Positions 51,754-62,715 are shown, counted from the stretch's first letter. The stretch: DNA of 64,000 nucleotides from Reclinomonas americana ATCC 50394 (GCA_048213135.1 PS015093.1:1-64000), one strand, 5' to 3'. Numbers and translations: made by a program. Notes: generated by a model not told the origin, from the sequence alone.

Positions 51754-52029
51754 TCAGGGTTGCGGCTGGCGACCCATCACGGGAATGCCGACTGCGATCT
51801 CATCGTCATCGTCTGAGTCATAGTCATCGTTGTCTGAGTCATCAGTGGGGAGTGCTGATTCGGATTCGCGGAGAGCGCGATCGAGAGTGAGTGCGGAGAG
51901 TGCGCGTTGAGAGAGGACGATGCGGCGGCGCAGGCGGGTGGCAGAGGAGGAGGAGGAGATGAGGAGGGAGGCGGTCCAGGCGGAGGTGGTGACGAGGAGT
52001 TGAGCGAAGACGAGGATGGCGGCGAACAT
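51754..52029 (-). CDS. Possible small secreted or membrane protein
   Basis: Reading from a minus-strand ATG at about 52029 gives MFAAILVFAQLLVTTSAWTAS, a good signal peptide or anchor. It is followed by an Arg-rich stretch, a DSDNDDYDSDDDDE acidic patch and the end GRQPQP. The same frame stays open to 52359 and includes another hydrophobic stretch, but no further ATG is available there, so longer forms would need an upstream exon. That upstream region overlaps the 5' end of the plus-strand RING gene. Unrecognised; may be a real 92-aa gene or chance. Confidence 0.35.
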   Translation of the reverse strand: MFAAILVFAQLLVTTSAWTASLLISSSSSATRLRRRIVLSQRALSALTLDRALRESESALPTDDSDNDDYDSDDDDEIAVGIPVMGRQPQP

Positions 52030-52359
52030 GCGATGAAAGGAGCAGGACACGAGACGCTTGAGCGATGAAGCCGGCTGCGTGGTCACTGTGTTGATCAGCA
52101 CATAGGTAGTGTGTATCGTGGCTGCAACACTGCAGTACGCAGCATGCTGTGGAGAGGAACGTGGAGCAGTAAACGTCGACGTCGACGCTTTTTCGACCTC
52201 CTCTTCCTCGCCAGACGCAAGCAACGATGTCTGTGGTAATGTAGATACCAGAGCACTCCCTCTGCTCTTACAAGTCGTCAAGAACAACTCGACAATCTGC
52301 AGGACAGAACGATCTTGCGCGAAGTTCGCCTGACAAGTGTCGCTGCGAGAGCTCGCCAC

Positions 52360-54594
52360 ATGGATCGGTTATCACAACCCGGCAATGGCCGCCCAGACAT
52401 CAACGCACCACCACGCGCACGCGATGTAGAGAGCGGCCGCGGCGACGATGACGCTCCTCCACCTTCCTTTTCCTCTTCGATCCCCATGCTGCGTGTGCCT
52501 GGAGAAGACGCACCTCCTCCCCTTCCACCACTAGCACCTCCATCTGCTCCTCCCGCCCCACCAGCAGCCGATCAACAGCAGCCGCAGCCACAGCCACCAC
52601 CACCAGCAGGCGCACTGGCACAGTTGCAAGCCGATGTGCTCATGCGACTGATGGCGATGCGACATCAAGAGATGCAGCAACAACAGCAACAGCAACAGCA
52701 GCAGCAGCAGCAGCCTCCACTGCCCATGCAGTCACCGTCGACTGGAGCACAACGAGGTCAGTGAAACTTGGTGGGGTTTGCATTGACATCAAAGTGACTT
52801 TGATGGTTGTTCACAGGGTGGAGTGGGGTGGAGGCGGTGTTGTCGCGTGTGGCGGCGGATGCGTTTGCGGGAGTGCCGTCGCCGAATGGACCCGACGAGA
52901 CCACGGCGCATACGTCGATCGCGTTTCTCACGACTTTGGCGCTGGTGTTGCTGATCTTTATGGCGTTTCTCGCCAAGCACATCAGCGGTGCGTGTGTGGG
53001 GGGGAGGTGGATGCAGGGAGAGATGCGTGCTCATGCGTGCGTATGCAGGGATTCTGACGTTCATCTGGTTCTACCTGTTCCTGGCCGAGCTAATGTCGTC
53101 CACGCGAAAGCAGCTGGCGAGTGCACCAGTTGCGATAGTGATTGCCGCCGTGTCTTCTCGTTGGCGAGTCTCTCACGTGCACGCAGAGGGATCGGTCGCT
53201 GTTGGTGTGTGTGCTGCTGATGCTGGGCACTCTCTTCCAGGCCGGTGTGATGCTGCTTGTGTCGCAGTTGCGTCGCTGAATGGAGGCTGGCAGGCAAGAG
53301 GATCGTGTGTGCTCACACGTGCGTGCGTGCGTGCGAGGCAGTGAGGACCAGCTGTACAAGATGTTGATATTCCAGGCGCCGATAGAGAAGATGAGGGACT
53401 CGCTGTTGTCGACCTTGGTGCGTTGGTGCTGATGGGGGAGGGGTGCAAATCACGGCAGCGCGACTCATCGTACACGCGCAGTGGTACTGCGTCATGAGTG
53501 ACATGGTGTTGCGGTACATGTCGTGTGCATTGAAGCTCACGATGCTGCCGTTCATGTGCTGCCAGCAGCGGCGAGTGGTGCGTGTCTCCCCTCGCCGTCT
53601 CCTGTGAGGTTGTGCTGACCTTGTATTGCAGAACCGTGTGTACGCCTTCTTGGAGACGATACTGTACATCTATCGAGCTGCTGTGCCGGTGTACCCGTGG
53701 GTCGCGTATCTCGAGAGGGCGCCCGACAACGAGCTCTTCGGCTACATGTTGTGGGGCTTCTACGCTGGCTTGAAGTTCAACTTGGCCGTCAAGTCATTGA
53801 AGCAGGTCGTGCTCTCCTTCCGCTCTCTCTTCTCGTCGACCTCGGTGAGTGGCGGATTTTTGGCACAGGGGAGTGTGCGTTTGATCTCATGCTGATGTCG
53901 ATGCAGCGCTTTGGCACGTACCTGACGGCCGAGGAGCAGGAGCGGCATGGTGAGTGGTCGGGGAGCGGGGAAGAGAAGGCGTGTTATCGGCGGTGCAGAA
54001 ACGAGTTCAGTGGGTCGCTGTGCTTGCCGTCATGTCATGAGAAGGAGGATGAAGAGAATGGAGGCGTGAGAGTGGAGATGAGAGTGGAGATGATGAGAAA
54101 GGTCGAGAATGGCGAGTGGGTGGAGAAAGCGTTGCAGATTATCGTGGGGAAGCGGAAGGAGTTGAGAGAAGACGGAACGGTTGAGAGGATGCAATGGACG
54201 AGGCGTTAATGAGATCTTGCTGGGGGATTATGATGGGCTCGGATGATGTGCGCTGAACTCACTGCCTTGCAGACGACATTTGTGCTATTTGCCAGGAGAG
54301 TCAGCTCACAACGCCGACGCGTCTGGGATGTGGGCATGTGTTTTGCGAGCAGTTGCGACGCGTCGTGAGAGGATGAAAGCTCGCTTGCCGATTCCTCACT
54401 CTTCTCGCAGATGTCTCGAGGAATGGATTGTCAGGCATCCGCACTGCCCTGTATGTCGCGCGCCGTGCAGTGATGCTGTCCGCCACTCCAATGTGGATGG
54501 GTGAGTCTGTGTCGACACTGTTGATAACGTAGTCTTGTGCTCACCGCGGTGTGTCCGTGCGTGCAGGTTTTCTTCGGCCCAAGTGTATTGTTGA
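52360..54594 (+). CDS. RNFT1/2-like multi-pass RING E3 ubiquitin ligase
   Basis: Starts MDRLSQPGNGRPD, followed by a Pro/Gln-rich cytosolic leader (with a Gln run near 52680-52715) and several membrane segments. These read TSIAFLTTLALVLLIFMAFL, ILTFIWFYLFLAELM and VLLMLGTLFQAGVMLLVSQL, plus the YWYCVMSDMVLRYM region. Then come YAFLETILYIYRAAVPVYPW and MLWGFYAGLKFNLAVKSL, typical of RNFT proteins. The C-terminal C3HC4 RING is split by introns: DDICAICQESQ, RLGCGHVFCE, CLEEWIVRHPHCPVCRAPC, ending SSAQVYC. RNFT proteins are ER ubiquitin ligases in protein quality control. Hydrophobic segments, spacing and terminal RING match the family. Some intron borders in 53.1-53.5 kb are approximate. Confidence 0.85.
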
Positions 54595-55594
54595 GAAAAA
54601 GGAGTGAATAGAGAAACAATTTGCAAGGGGCGCAGCTTTCAGAGGTTGTGGATTCCGCTGCGCGTTGTGAACTTATCTTGCCAGGTTGAGGAGCGAAGGG
54701 GGAGCTGGTGCTTCTAGACAGCTGTCGGTGCCGCCCGGTCAAGAACATAACTGGTGTAGGAGGGAGGAGCTGTTGCATCATGTGATTCTGCAGTACGTGA
54801 CGAGTTTCCTGATGCCCCAGAGTCAATGAGTGCAATCTGCAACAGCCGTGGAAGGGAGCAAGTTGCAGGCTACGAGTTTGTGGGATTTGCAACATGTTCC
54901 TTGTGGGTCGAGACACCAGTGGAAGAGAGGAGCTGCCGCGTCTGGTAAGCTGGGCTCTGCAGTATGTTTCTATACTCCTGGTGAGTGTGCGGACAGTGAG
55001 ACCTCTGTGACGTTTGATCGCGCGGGTTCTTTGAGCCTGCACGTTACGAATTCCGTATTATGTCGCCGCAAGTTGAAGAGTGTGTGCTGCGGTCGGAGGG
55101 AAGAGGTTTCTCTTGCGAGCTTGCAAGTTCTGCGCTGCGGATGCGGAGTCGCTATGCATATGGTGAAGAGTGTGTTCTGCAGCGGTGCTGGGAAGAACAG
55201 TTGTCGCCTCCTGCAAGTTTGTGATTCTCGCAGCACACTTGGAAGGGATGGCATTAATATTTTCTTGCAGAACAAACACTTCATTCACCACATTCCAATC
55301 ATGCGACAAACGCCCGCAAATCCCTTGCCGACAATGACCTTGGCACGCCAACAATTGGGCTATGTAAGTTAAGGCTGATCATGAACTGCAGCTGGAGATA
55401 TCGACATGACGGCAGAGCGACTTGAAGCATGCCTTGGTTCTGCAACTCGTTTCCGGTGATGCCTTGTAATGCATCCACTCTCGTCACAGCATACGCCGTC
55501 AAGAAAACCTCGCCTTCCTCGACCGCGAAGTCGACGTCGCTGCATATTCTATTGCATTGATCCGCGATTCTAATCATTTCACTTCCCCACCAAC
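54595..55594. other. Unassigned region with a 181-codon open frame
   Basis: A plus-strand frame from about 54830 to 55372 stays open for 181 codons (MQSATAVEGSKLQATSLWDL ... QQLGYVS), but no domain is recognised. It contains two related DNA units (KSVCCGRREE...LQVLRCG and KSVFCSGAGK...LLQVCDS). The rest also shows loose repeats with TGCAAG/CTGCAG cores. It could be an orphan gene or a decayed repeat. Confidence 0.35.
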
Positions 55595-57091
55595 ATGTGC
55601 GCCCGCGTCGCCCCTCCCGCCGACCTGCTCACCTTCCGCCCTCTCACTCCCGAGAAGAGCTTCCCGCTCGTGGTCTCGCCCAAGCCCGACCTCGGCTGGC
55701 TCGGCCTCTCCTGCGCCTCTCTCGAGTTTCTCCTCGAGTTCATCAAGCATCACCAGCAGGTACACAGATGCACACACGCACAAAGAGAGAGAGGAGGGGG
55801 GGGAAGAGAGAGACACTCACTCTGTGTGTGCGCAGGAGATGCGTCAGCTGATGATTGAGCACGGTGCATTGCTCTTCCGCGGCTTTGCAGTGCACACTGC
55901 AGAGGAGTTTGAGCAGGTGGCGCTGGCCTTGGAGCCCAATGTTACGCTCTCCCTCCGTGCGCAAGACACACCCTCACTGCTCAGTGCTCATTCTGCGCGC
56001 TGTTGCTGCACAGCTCGGGCAAATGTATCTCGGCACCAGTCCGCGCAATCGCATCACGCAGTTCACCTTCAGTGCCAGCGAGTTGCCGCCAGTGTTCCCC
56101 ATTCCTCCGCACATTGAGGTACTCTTTGTGTCACAATATATCTGTGAGCTGCATTACTGACACGCATGCGCGCGCCAAAAAAGATGTCGTTCCTGGAGAA
56201 AAACCGCCCGGATAAGCTGTTCTTCTGGTGTGGTATTGCGCCGGAGACGGGCGGCGAGACGGCGCTTGTCGACTTTGCGCAGGTGTGGGAGGACCTCGAC
56301 CCGGCTGTGCGTGAGCAGTTCCGCGATGGCGTGCACTACTACCGCAATTACACGGGGTAAGTAAGGGAGGTCGTACATGAACGTGACAGGTGGTTTGCTG
56401 ACTCTTTCTTGCATGCACAGACCCGATGAGATGAAGCTCGACCCGGTACGTTGAAGCTCACATTCATACTGTTGCTTTCGACACGGCACTCATCTGTTGT
56501 TGTCGTGCAGTGGAAGCTGAAGAAGTGGCCGGAGATTTTCGAGACCACCGACAAGCAAAAGGTGGAGGAGACGTGCCAGCAGGACGGCATCAAGGTGCAA
56601 TGGATGGAGCATAATCGTCTGCGCCTGTCCAACCCGGGACCCGGTTTCCGCCCGCATCCCGTGACGGGTCGCGAGGTGTTCTCCAACCACTCGTGCGTCT
56701 TCCACCCGACGCAGGCGTTCCAGGAGTACCACCACATTGCGAAGCGCACGGGTCTCCTCCGTCACTGGATCATGTTCATCCTGCTGTACGTGCTCACCTT
56801 TATTCGCCGCCTGATTCAGTCGGAGAAGTCGCAGGGTGCGTGGCACGTGCAATTGATCTCTCACCCCCTTGCTTCGTTGTCTCACCTCTTGCCCCAGGCA
56901 TGAACTGCCTGTGGCACAACGAAAATCCGATTCCCGATGCCGTCATGTCGCACGTGCGCGACGTGTGCTGGCGCCACACCGTGTTTCCGGCGTGGAACCG
57001 CGGCGATGTGTGCATGATTGACAACCATCGCCTGGCGCACGCTCGCATGCCGTACTCTGGCCCGCGCCGCATTCTGGTCGCGTGGGGATAA
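55595..57091 (+). CDS. TauD/clavaminate-synthase-like Fe(II)/2-oxoglutarate dioxygenase
   Basis: A multi-exon gene from ATG 55595 (MCARVAPPADLLTFRPLTPE) to TAA 57091. Family features: a helix ending EFLLEFIKHHQQ, then MIEHGALLFRGFAVHTAEEF, SPRNRITQFTFSASELPP and PPHIEMSFLEKNRPDKLFFW (metal-binding His-x-Glu). These are followed by TGGETALVDFAQVWEDL, NCLWHNENPIPDAVMSHV and MIDNHRLAHARMPYSGPRRI (distal His and the 2-oxoglutarate Arg). The HxE...H triad is the CAS-like variant of the TauD superfamily. An odd hydrophobic stretch, HWIMFILLYVLTFIRRL, interrupts the C-terminal half and could be a membrane-associating insert. Substrate unknown; the enzyme would hydroxylate or oxidatively modify a small molecule. 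Confidence 0.85.
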
Positions 57092-57727
57092 CTGTGATGG
57101 AGAGGAGATTTTTTGTGTTGTCGTTGAGATGGAGATGCGTTCTCTCTGTCATGTTGTCATGTCGTGCAAGAAGTGGGTAAACACCCGTGTGCGATATGAG
57201 AAGGGAGAGGCTAAGAGTGGAATGCACTGCTGGGCAACGGCACGGCAGCAGGCCAGCAGCTTCAAAGAGGGTGTTCAGGGTGGTCAGCAGGAGACGAGCA
57301 AACTCACCTGGATGTTTTTCGGCAACTGCAAGCCGGCACAAGATTGGATGTGCAGTGGCAGCACTCGTAAGCCGAAAGCAAGAATACACAAGGCTGGGAG
57401 CTCTCCGCTCATCAGAAAAGCAGGCTGCTTTCGTTACCATGAAGCAAGCAGCCATATCTGACTGTGTTTGGGCAAGCATCCAGAAGGCTGTGTGCGCAGT
57501 GGGCTACAACGCATAAAAGCAGGAAAGAACGCACAAGGCTGCGACCACTCGGAATCAACAAGCAGTCTGCTGCAAGCGTCAACAGGAAGCAACCATCCAT
57601 TTTGGAGGCGGCAAGAAAACAAACATGCACAAGGCTGAAGATTCATGGCTGACTCAATACCAACGCGACTCCTGCGACGCAGATCGCAACACTCGCCGCT
57701 GTGGTGTTTCCCTTGGCACACATGGTA

Positions 57728-57759
<32 letters not shown>

Positions 57760-58047
57760 GCTGAACTCTGTCAGCCGGGACTGTGTTCGTGGATTACAAA
57801 CACGGCTCTCCCTGCCCTCGATTCCTCTCCTCTCCTCTCCTCATCACTTTCACTCTCTCTCTCTCTCTCCTTCCTCATGCACCATTCTTACTCAGTTCTT
57901 CTTCGTGTCCCCCTTCGCCCGTCTCTTCTCCTCTGTCTCTCTCTCTCCCCTCCGTGTCTCTCTCTCTCTCTCTCTCTCCCTCCCTCTTTGCCTTCCCCAA
58001 TCCCCAATCCCCTTCCCGTCCTTGTGACCAACCACTTCACTCTCCTC
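57092..58047. other. Intergenic repeats and (CT)n, no gene seen
   Basis: At 57140-57650 an AAGCAGGCTGCTTT / AAGCAGTCTGCTGC / AAGCAGCCATAT motif recurs with GCACAAGGCTG tags, giving a loose repeat. From 57725 to 58020 it is CT-rich microsatellite and C-rich tract. No supported coding sequence. Confidence 0.5.
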
Positions 58048-58593
58048 TCACCCTTGATGCCTCGTAAACGTATAATACAAGCGCTGCTTCACCGTAAACC
58101 TCGACTCCTCCAGCACCTCCACCCGCACATCCTCCCACCGCTGCATCTCCTCCTCTCTGCCCACCACCTGAAAAATCAGCACAACCTTTTCTCCCCGCCA
58201 CACATCACTCCTCACAGAACGCAACATCATCCACGCATCCTCTCTCTGCCCCACCACCTCGCCCTCCAGCAACAACGTCGCATCATCCTGCCCCTCGCCC
58301 GCAGTCACCTGCGACGGACGCACCCATCCACTCAACTGCAGCGCCGCCGCACGCGATTGTAAACGCCCCGCCACGTCACTAACAACCACCGCTGCGGCGT
58401 CGGCGTCCTCCAAAGCCGTTGTTGTTGTGGCGCGAATGAGAAAGCGGAAACGCCTGTACAGTGCCACCTGCGGATCAAAGTACACTGCGCGCTGGCGTTG
58501 CATCCACTCGTGCGCGTCTTTGGGCACGCTGGTGTGTGGGACGGGCACAAGTGTGCTGCGGAGGCGCTGAGCGAGGAGGACCAGTGCGCGCAT
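58048..58593 (-). CDS. Unknown 181-aa protein, duplicate copy 1
   Basis: Intronless minus-strand frame: MRALVLLAQRLRSTLVPVPH, then HEWMQRQRAVYFDPQVALYR, RFRFLIRATTTTALEDADAA, SRAAALQLSGWVRPSQVTAG, LLLEGEVVGQREDAWMML and the end VKQRLYYTFTRHQG. The A-x-x-L-x-L-x-GWV...LLLEGEV segment faintly resembles the acylphosphatase fold, but the acylphosphatase signature Arg loop is absent, so no function is claimed. Conservation in the second copy (59735-60280), with the frame kept open despite indels, argues that it is a real protein. It is divergent from the SH3 gene; the two ATGs are 212 bp apart. Confidence 0.65.
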   Translation of the reverse strand: MRALVLLAQRLRSTLVPVPHTSVPKDAHEWMQRQRAVYFDPQVALYRRFRFLIRATTTTALEDADAAAVVVSDVAGRLQSRAAALQLSGWVRPSQVTAGEGQDDATLLLEGEVVGQREDAWMMLRSVRSDVWRGEKVVLIFQVVGREEEMQRWEDVRVEVLEESRFTVKQRLYYTFTRHQG

Positions 58594-58805
58594 GGAAGAT
58601 GGAAGGTTTGTCCTGCACGTGGTCGACGTCTACATCCATCGTGTCTCGACGTCGACAGTGAGATGACTACTGGAGAAGAGTACATTGCGTGTTTATTCTG
58701 TTCTGCCGCGGCAAAGAAATGCCATGTTTTTGCATTGGGATGAATGAACTTCACGCTGTCCTGCACCTTTGTGTTTTGTTTTTTGTTTGTGAGAGCGCCA
58801 GTGCC

Positions 58806-59042
58806 ATGCCATTCTATCGTAGCGCGTTTGACTTTGACGCGGTGGAGAGCGAGGAGCTGTCGTTGAGGAAAGGCCAAGTGGTGGAGTCGGAGGGTGAGTT
58901 GTGTGTGCCCAACGGCTCTCATTTTTTTCGGTCTTGCCTCATGTTGTTGTTTGTGTGTTCTGTGTGTAAGGCGAGGGCGATGGGAACTGGATCTGTGTGC
59001 ACTCGGTTGATCGGCCAGAGGAGAGAGGATACGCGCCAGTGG
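58806..59042 (+). CDS. SH3-domain gene, truncated duplicate copy 1
   Basis: Exons 58806-58893 and 58971-59042 encode an SH3 domain: MPFYRSAFDFDAVESEELSL, RKGQVVESEG, then EGDGNWICVHSVDRPEERGY and APV. These are the ALYDF-like, ELS-x-x-KG, GxW and GYxP signatures. The following exon (YLKELSD in copy 2) is not found before the microsatellite and the 242-N gap at 59306, after which copy 2 begins. It is either a truncated duplicate or an assembly duplicate. Sequence agreement with 60495-60728 is almost complete, including introns. Confidence 0.7.
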
Positions 59043-59228
59043 GTGAGTGTCAATCTCTGAATTACGCAAGCAGACACATTTGCGCACACACAGTTGCACA
59101 CTGCTCCCTCTGCATACACACATACTCTCCCTCTGTGTGTGTGTGAATGTGTGCGTCTGCTTACTCAGAACACGGCGTCCTTAGTTCAATCTTACACTCA
59201 CGCTTGCTCTCCTCCGCTCACACACACG

Positions 59229-59299
<71 letters not shown>

Positions 59300-59305
59300 C
59301 TTACT

Positions 59306-59547
59306 NNNNNNNNNNNNNNNNNNNNNNNNNNNNNNNNNNNNNNNNNNNNNNNNNNNNNNNNNNNNNNNNNNNNNNNNNNNNNNNNNNNNNNNNNNNNNNN
59401 NNNNNNNNNNNNNNNNNNNNNNNNNNNNNNNNNNNNNNNNNNNNNNNNNNNNNNNNNNNNNNNNNNNNNNNNNNNNNNNNNNNNNNNNNNNNNNNNNNNN
59501 NNNNNNNNNNNNNNNNNNNNNNNNNNNNNNNNNNNNNNNNNNNNNNN
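59306..59547. other. Assembly gap (242 N) between duplicate units
   Basis: Lies between (CA)n at 59236-59298 and (CT)n at 59558-59654. It may hide the rest of SH3 copy 1 or mark a false tandem join. Confidence 0.9.
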
Positions 59548-59560
59548 TCGTCTCCTCTCC

Positions 59561-59603
<43 letters not shown>

Positions 59604-59604
59604 T

Positions 59605-59649
<45 letters not shown>

Positions 59650-59658
<9 letters not shown>

Positions 59659-60970
59659 CCTCCCTCCCTCTTTTGCCCCTTCCCCAATCCCCTTTCCCTA
59701 TATTTCGTGCCCTTCACCAACCACTTCACTCCTCTCACCCTTGATGCCTCGTAAACGTATAATACAAGCGCTGCTTCACCGTAAACCTCGACTCCTCCAG
59801 CACCTCCACCCGCACATCCTCCCACCGCTGCATCTCCTCCTCTCTGCCCACCACCAGAAAATCAGCACAACCTTTCTCCCCCTGCACATCACTCCTCAGA
59901 GAACGCAACATCATCCACGCATCCTCTCTCTGCCCCACCACCTCGCCCTCCAGCAACAACGTCGCATCATCCTGCCCCTCACCCGCAGTCACCTGCGACG
60001 GACGCACCCATCCACTCAACTGCAACGCCGCCGCACGCGATTGTAAACGCCCCGCCACGTCACTAACAACCACCGCTGCGTCGGCGTCCTCCAAAGCCGT
60101 TGTTGTTGTTGTTGTGGCGCGAATGAGGAAGCGGAAACGCCTGTACAGTGCCACCTGCGGATCAAAGTACACTGCGCGCTGGCGTTGCATCCACTCGTGC
60201 GCGTCTTTGGGCGCGCTGGTGTGTGGGACGGGCACAAGTGTGCTGCGGAGGCGCTGAGCGAGGAGGACCAGCGCGCGCATTGATTGAAGACGGAAACAGA
60301 AGTGTCCCGCACGTGGTCGACGTCTACATCCATCGTGTCTCGAAGTCGACAGTGAGATGACTACTGGTGAAGAGCAACTGCGTGTTTTTTCTGTTCTGCC
60401 GCGGCAAAGAATGCCATGTTTTCTTGCATTGGGAGAATGAACTTCACGCTGTCCTGCCTGTGTTTTGTTTTTTGTTTGTGAGAGCGCCAGTGCCATGCCG
60501 TTCTATCGTAGCGCGTTTGACTTTGACGCAGTGGAGAGCGAGGAGCTGTCGTTGAGGAAAGGCCAAGTGGTGGAGTCGGAGGGTGAGTTGTGTGTGCCCA
60601 ACGGCTCTCATTTTTTTCGGTCTTGCCTCATGTTGTTTGTGTGTTCTGTGTGTAAGGTGAGGGCGATGGGAACTGGATCTGTGTGCACTCGGTTGATCGG
60701 CCAGAGGAGAGAGGATACGCGCCAGTGGGTGAGTGTCAATCTCTGAATTACGCAAGCAGACACACACACACTTGCACACAGTTGCACACTGCTCCCTCTG
60801 CATACACACATACTCTCCCTCTGTGTGTGTGTGTGAATGTGTGCGTCTGATTGCAAAGAACACGGCGTCCTTAGCTCAATCTTACTCTCACACTTGCTCT
60901 CCTCCGCTCACACACGCACGCACGCACACACACACACACACACACACGCACACACACACACACACTATCT
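59650..60970. repeat. Tandem segmental duplication, unit 2
   Basis: Second copy of the 57960-59300 unit, offset by about 1.69 kb. Differences are scattered substitutions and small indels, for example four versus six ACA/GTT triplets in the Thr run of the unknown protein. Confidence 0.85.
59735..60280 (-). CDS. Unknown protein, duplicate copy 2
   Basis: Paralogue of the 58048-58593 frame, with the same start (MRALVLLAQRLRSTLVPVPH) and end (VKQRLYYTFTRHQG). The main change is a short block where copy 1 reads WRGEKVVLIFQVVGR and copy 2 reads QGEKGCADFLVVGR, caused by indels that cancel in frame. It is also divergent from an SH3 gene (ATG at 60495). No family assigned. Confidence 0.65.
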   Translation of the reverse strand: MRALVLLAQRLRSTLVPVPHTSAPKDAHEWMQRQRAVYFDPQVALYRRFRFLIRATTTTTTALEDADAAVVVSDVAGRLQSRAAALQLSGWVRPSQVTAGEGQDDATLLLEGEVVGQREDAWMMLRSLRSDVQGEKGCADFLVVGREEEMQRWEDVRVEVLEESRFTVKQRLYYTFTRHQG

Positions 60971-62021
60971 CTGTGTGAGAGCGCGTGCGTCTTCCCGTGC
61001 GGAACACGTTGTCCTTAGCTCACTCACTCTCCACCCCCTTTCACACACACACTCTCTCTCCTCTCTCCCTCTCCCTCCCTCTCTCTCTCTCCCTCTCTCC
61101 GTCTATGTGCAAGTGTGTGCGTGCGTGTGAGTGTATTACTTTCTCAATCACAACCTTCACTCTCCTTGTCTTCTCCTCCTTCTCTTCTCCTCCTCTACCT
61201 TTCCCCTCCACCCACTCTCTCCCCCACCCCCCAGGCTACCTAAAGGAGCTGAGCGACGCGGAGGTTGCAGCACTGGTGAGCACATTTTTCAGCGCGGGCC
61301 CGCTGATTGCAATTTCGAGACCTCTCTCACTCACTCTCCATAATTCTCTCACACAGCACGCCCCCGGTCGCGACTCGCTTCACAGCAGCGCCTCCAAGCG
61401 GGAACGGCGATCGGCTCCGCGACCGCCGCCCTCCTCGTCAGCGGCCAGTGCGGCGGCCATGGGCGCGGCCATGGGACTGAGCTCGCACGATGGTGCGTCG
61501 CCACGCAACGATCACTCGTTGTCGCCACCGCGCTCGCGTGGCGGGAACAGCAGCAGCAGCACGGCGGGTCTGTCCAGCACGTTCCGCGGCACTCCGCCAT
61601 CGTCTGCACGCGATTTGGTACGCCACCAAAGCTGATATTGGTTGCCAACAATCATGTTCGTGTACTAAATAGAAGCCGTTTTCTTTTGTGGTCGTAGGGC
61701 TCTGGCAATGGAGGCGGTCTGCCATCGGTGGAGCGCGACACGTTTACGGAGCTGGTGTCGGACTTCCGACAGCGCCTAAAGACGGTGATGGAGGAGCGTG
61801 AGGATGCCTTCCGCAAGCTCGAGTCGTCCATCTCCTCCACCTCCAAGGAGATTCAGATGTGTCAGGAGCGCAACGGCAAGCTGACGCAGCGCATTATCGA
61901 GCTCGACAATTGGATCGAGGAGGAGCGGCAAAAGTGGAAGGATCAGCTGGAGGCGGAGAAGAAGAGCCTCAAGCTCAAGAACCTCACGACGTTCTCCTCG
62001 TTTGCGCCCAAGTTCCCGTGA
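60495..62021 (+). CDS. SH3-domain protein with coiled-coil C-terminus
   Basis: Exons 60495-60582, 60657-60728, 61235-61275, 61357-61617 and 61698-62021. An N-terminal SH3 domain (FDFDAVESEELSLRKGQ, GDGNWICVHS, ERGYAPVGYLKELSD) is followed by a Ser/Pro/Arg-rich linker (APRPPPSSSAASAAAMG, SPPRSRGGNSSSS). The C-terminal helical region reads TFTELVSDFRQRLKTVMEER, EDAFRKLESSISSTSKEIQ and RIIELDNWIEEERQKWKDQL. It reads as an adaptor binding proline-rich partners, perhaps in actin or endocytic complexes; no precise orthologue is named. The stop TGA at 62019 overlaps a perfect donor (CC|GTGAGTGG), so a further exon starting near 62107 (ASSYSLVKHRCE) is possible. Confidence 0.8.
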
Positions 62022-62715
62022 GTGGCGGCGGGGGTGAGAGTGTGAGTGTGAATGAGATGCTTTTGTAAAACTGTGCTTTTTTCTTTTTCCTTTCTCATTC
62101 TCGCAGCGCATCATCTTATTCTTTGGTGAAGCATCGCTGCGAAACTGGTTTGTATGTGCCTCTTCTGTCTCTCTGCACCAGGGTTAATAGACAGTGACGA
62201 CTGCAGGTTCTCTGCCACGGGCTTGAGACAAGGACGGCGTTTTGCCCTTGCCGCACAATCTACGGTAGATTCACACTGCAGCTGCGGGGTACCTTTTTGT
62301 GCGATCGCGAAAACGAATCTGCAGGCATTCGTCATGTTGTCTTGCCTCGGGTCGTGGCATACAACCGACGGCCCTCGCGTGTGCTGCATCATCTCCTCCT
62401 GACCGGCAGTTCTTCTTTGCACTTGCATTCTCTTCTGAGTTCTTGTCATGGAGAAGCGCAAATGCATATGAGATGCCTTTTTCAACTTGTCACTCTCGCT
62501 TTGCGCCTGGCTCCCCTTGACACTTCTTTTCCCCATGTCTCTCTCACTGTTCGTTCCTCTCGTAGGCACTGTAGACAGCGCCTGCACAAACCAACAGTTC
62601 CGCTTTTATGCGAATCGAATCGCATCAATCGCCAGCCAGATTCACCTCATCGCATTCTTTCTTTCTCGTCGTTGAGCCAAGGTTGCCACCTTACAAACAA
62701 ACAAAACAAATCATC
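62022..62715. other. Intergenic or possible 3' exon, otherwise nothing recognised
   Basis: A CTCGCAG acceptor at about 62100-62106 could start an extra SH3-gene exon. The remainder is unique sequence with no domain match on either strand. Confidence 0.4.

Larger units (their letters stand above)
57960..59300. repeat. Tandem segmental duplication, unit 1
   Basis: Unit 1 (about 57960-59300) matches unit 2 (about 59650-60970): the C-rich tract, the minus-strand unknown gene, the divergent promoter, SH3 exons 1-2 and the following AACACGGCGTCCTTAGTTCA / (CA)n. A short third echo (AACACGTTGTCCTTAGCTCA) lies near 61002. Confidence 0.85.

Noticed and set aside
58048-60280. Calling the duplicated unknown protein an acylphosphatase
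   Set aside because: Only a weak GWV/LLLEGEV resemblance is present, and the catalytic GVxFR-type loop is missing.
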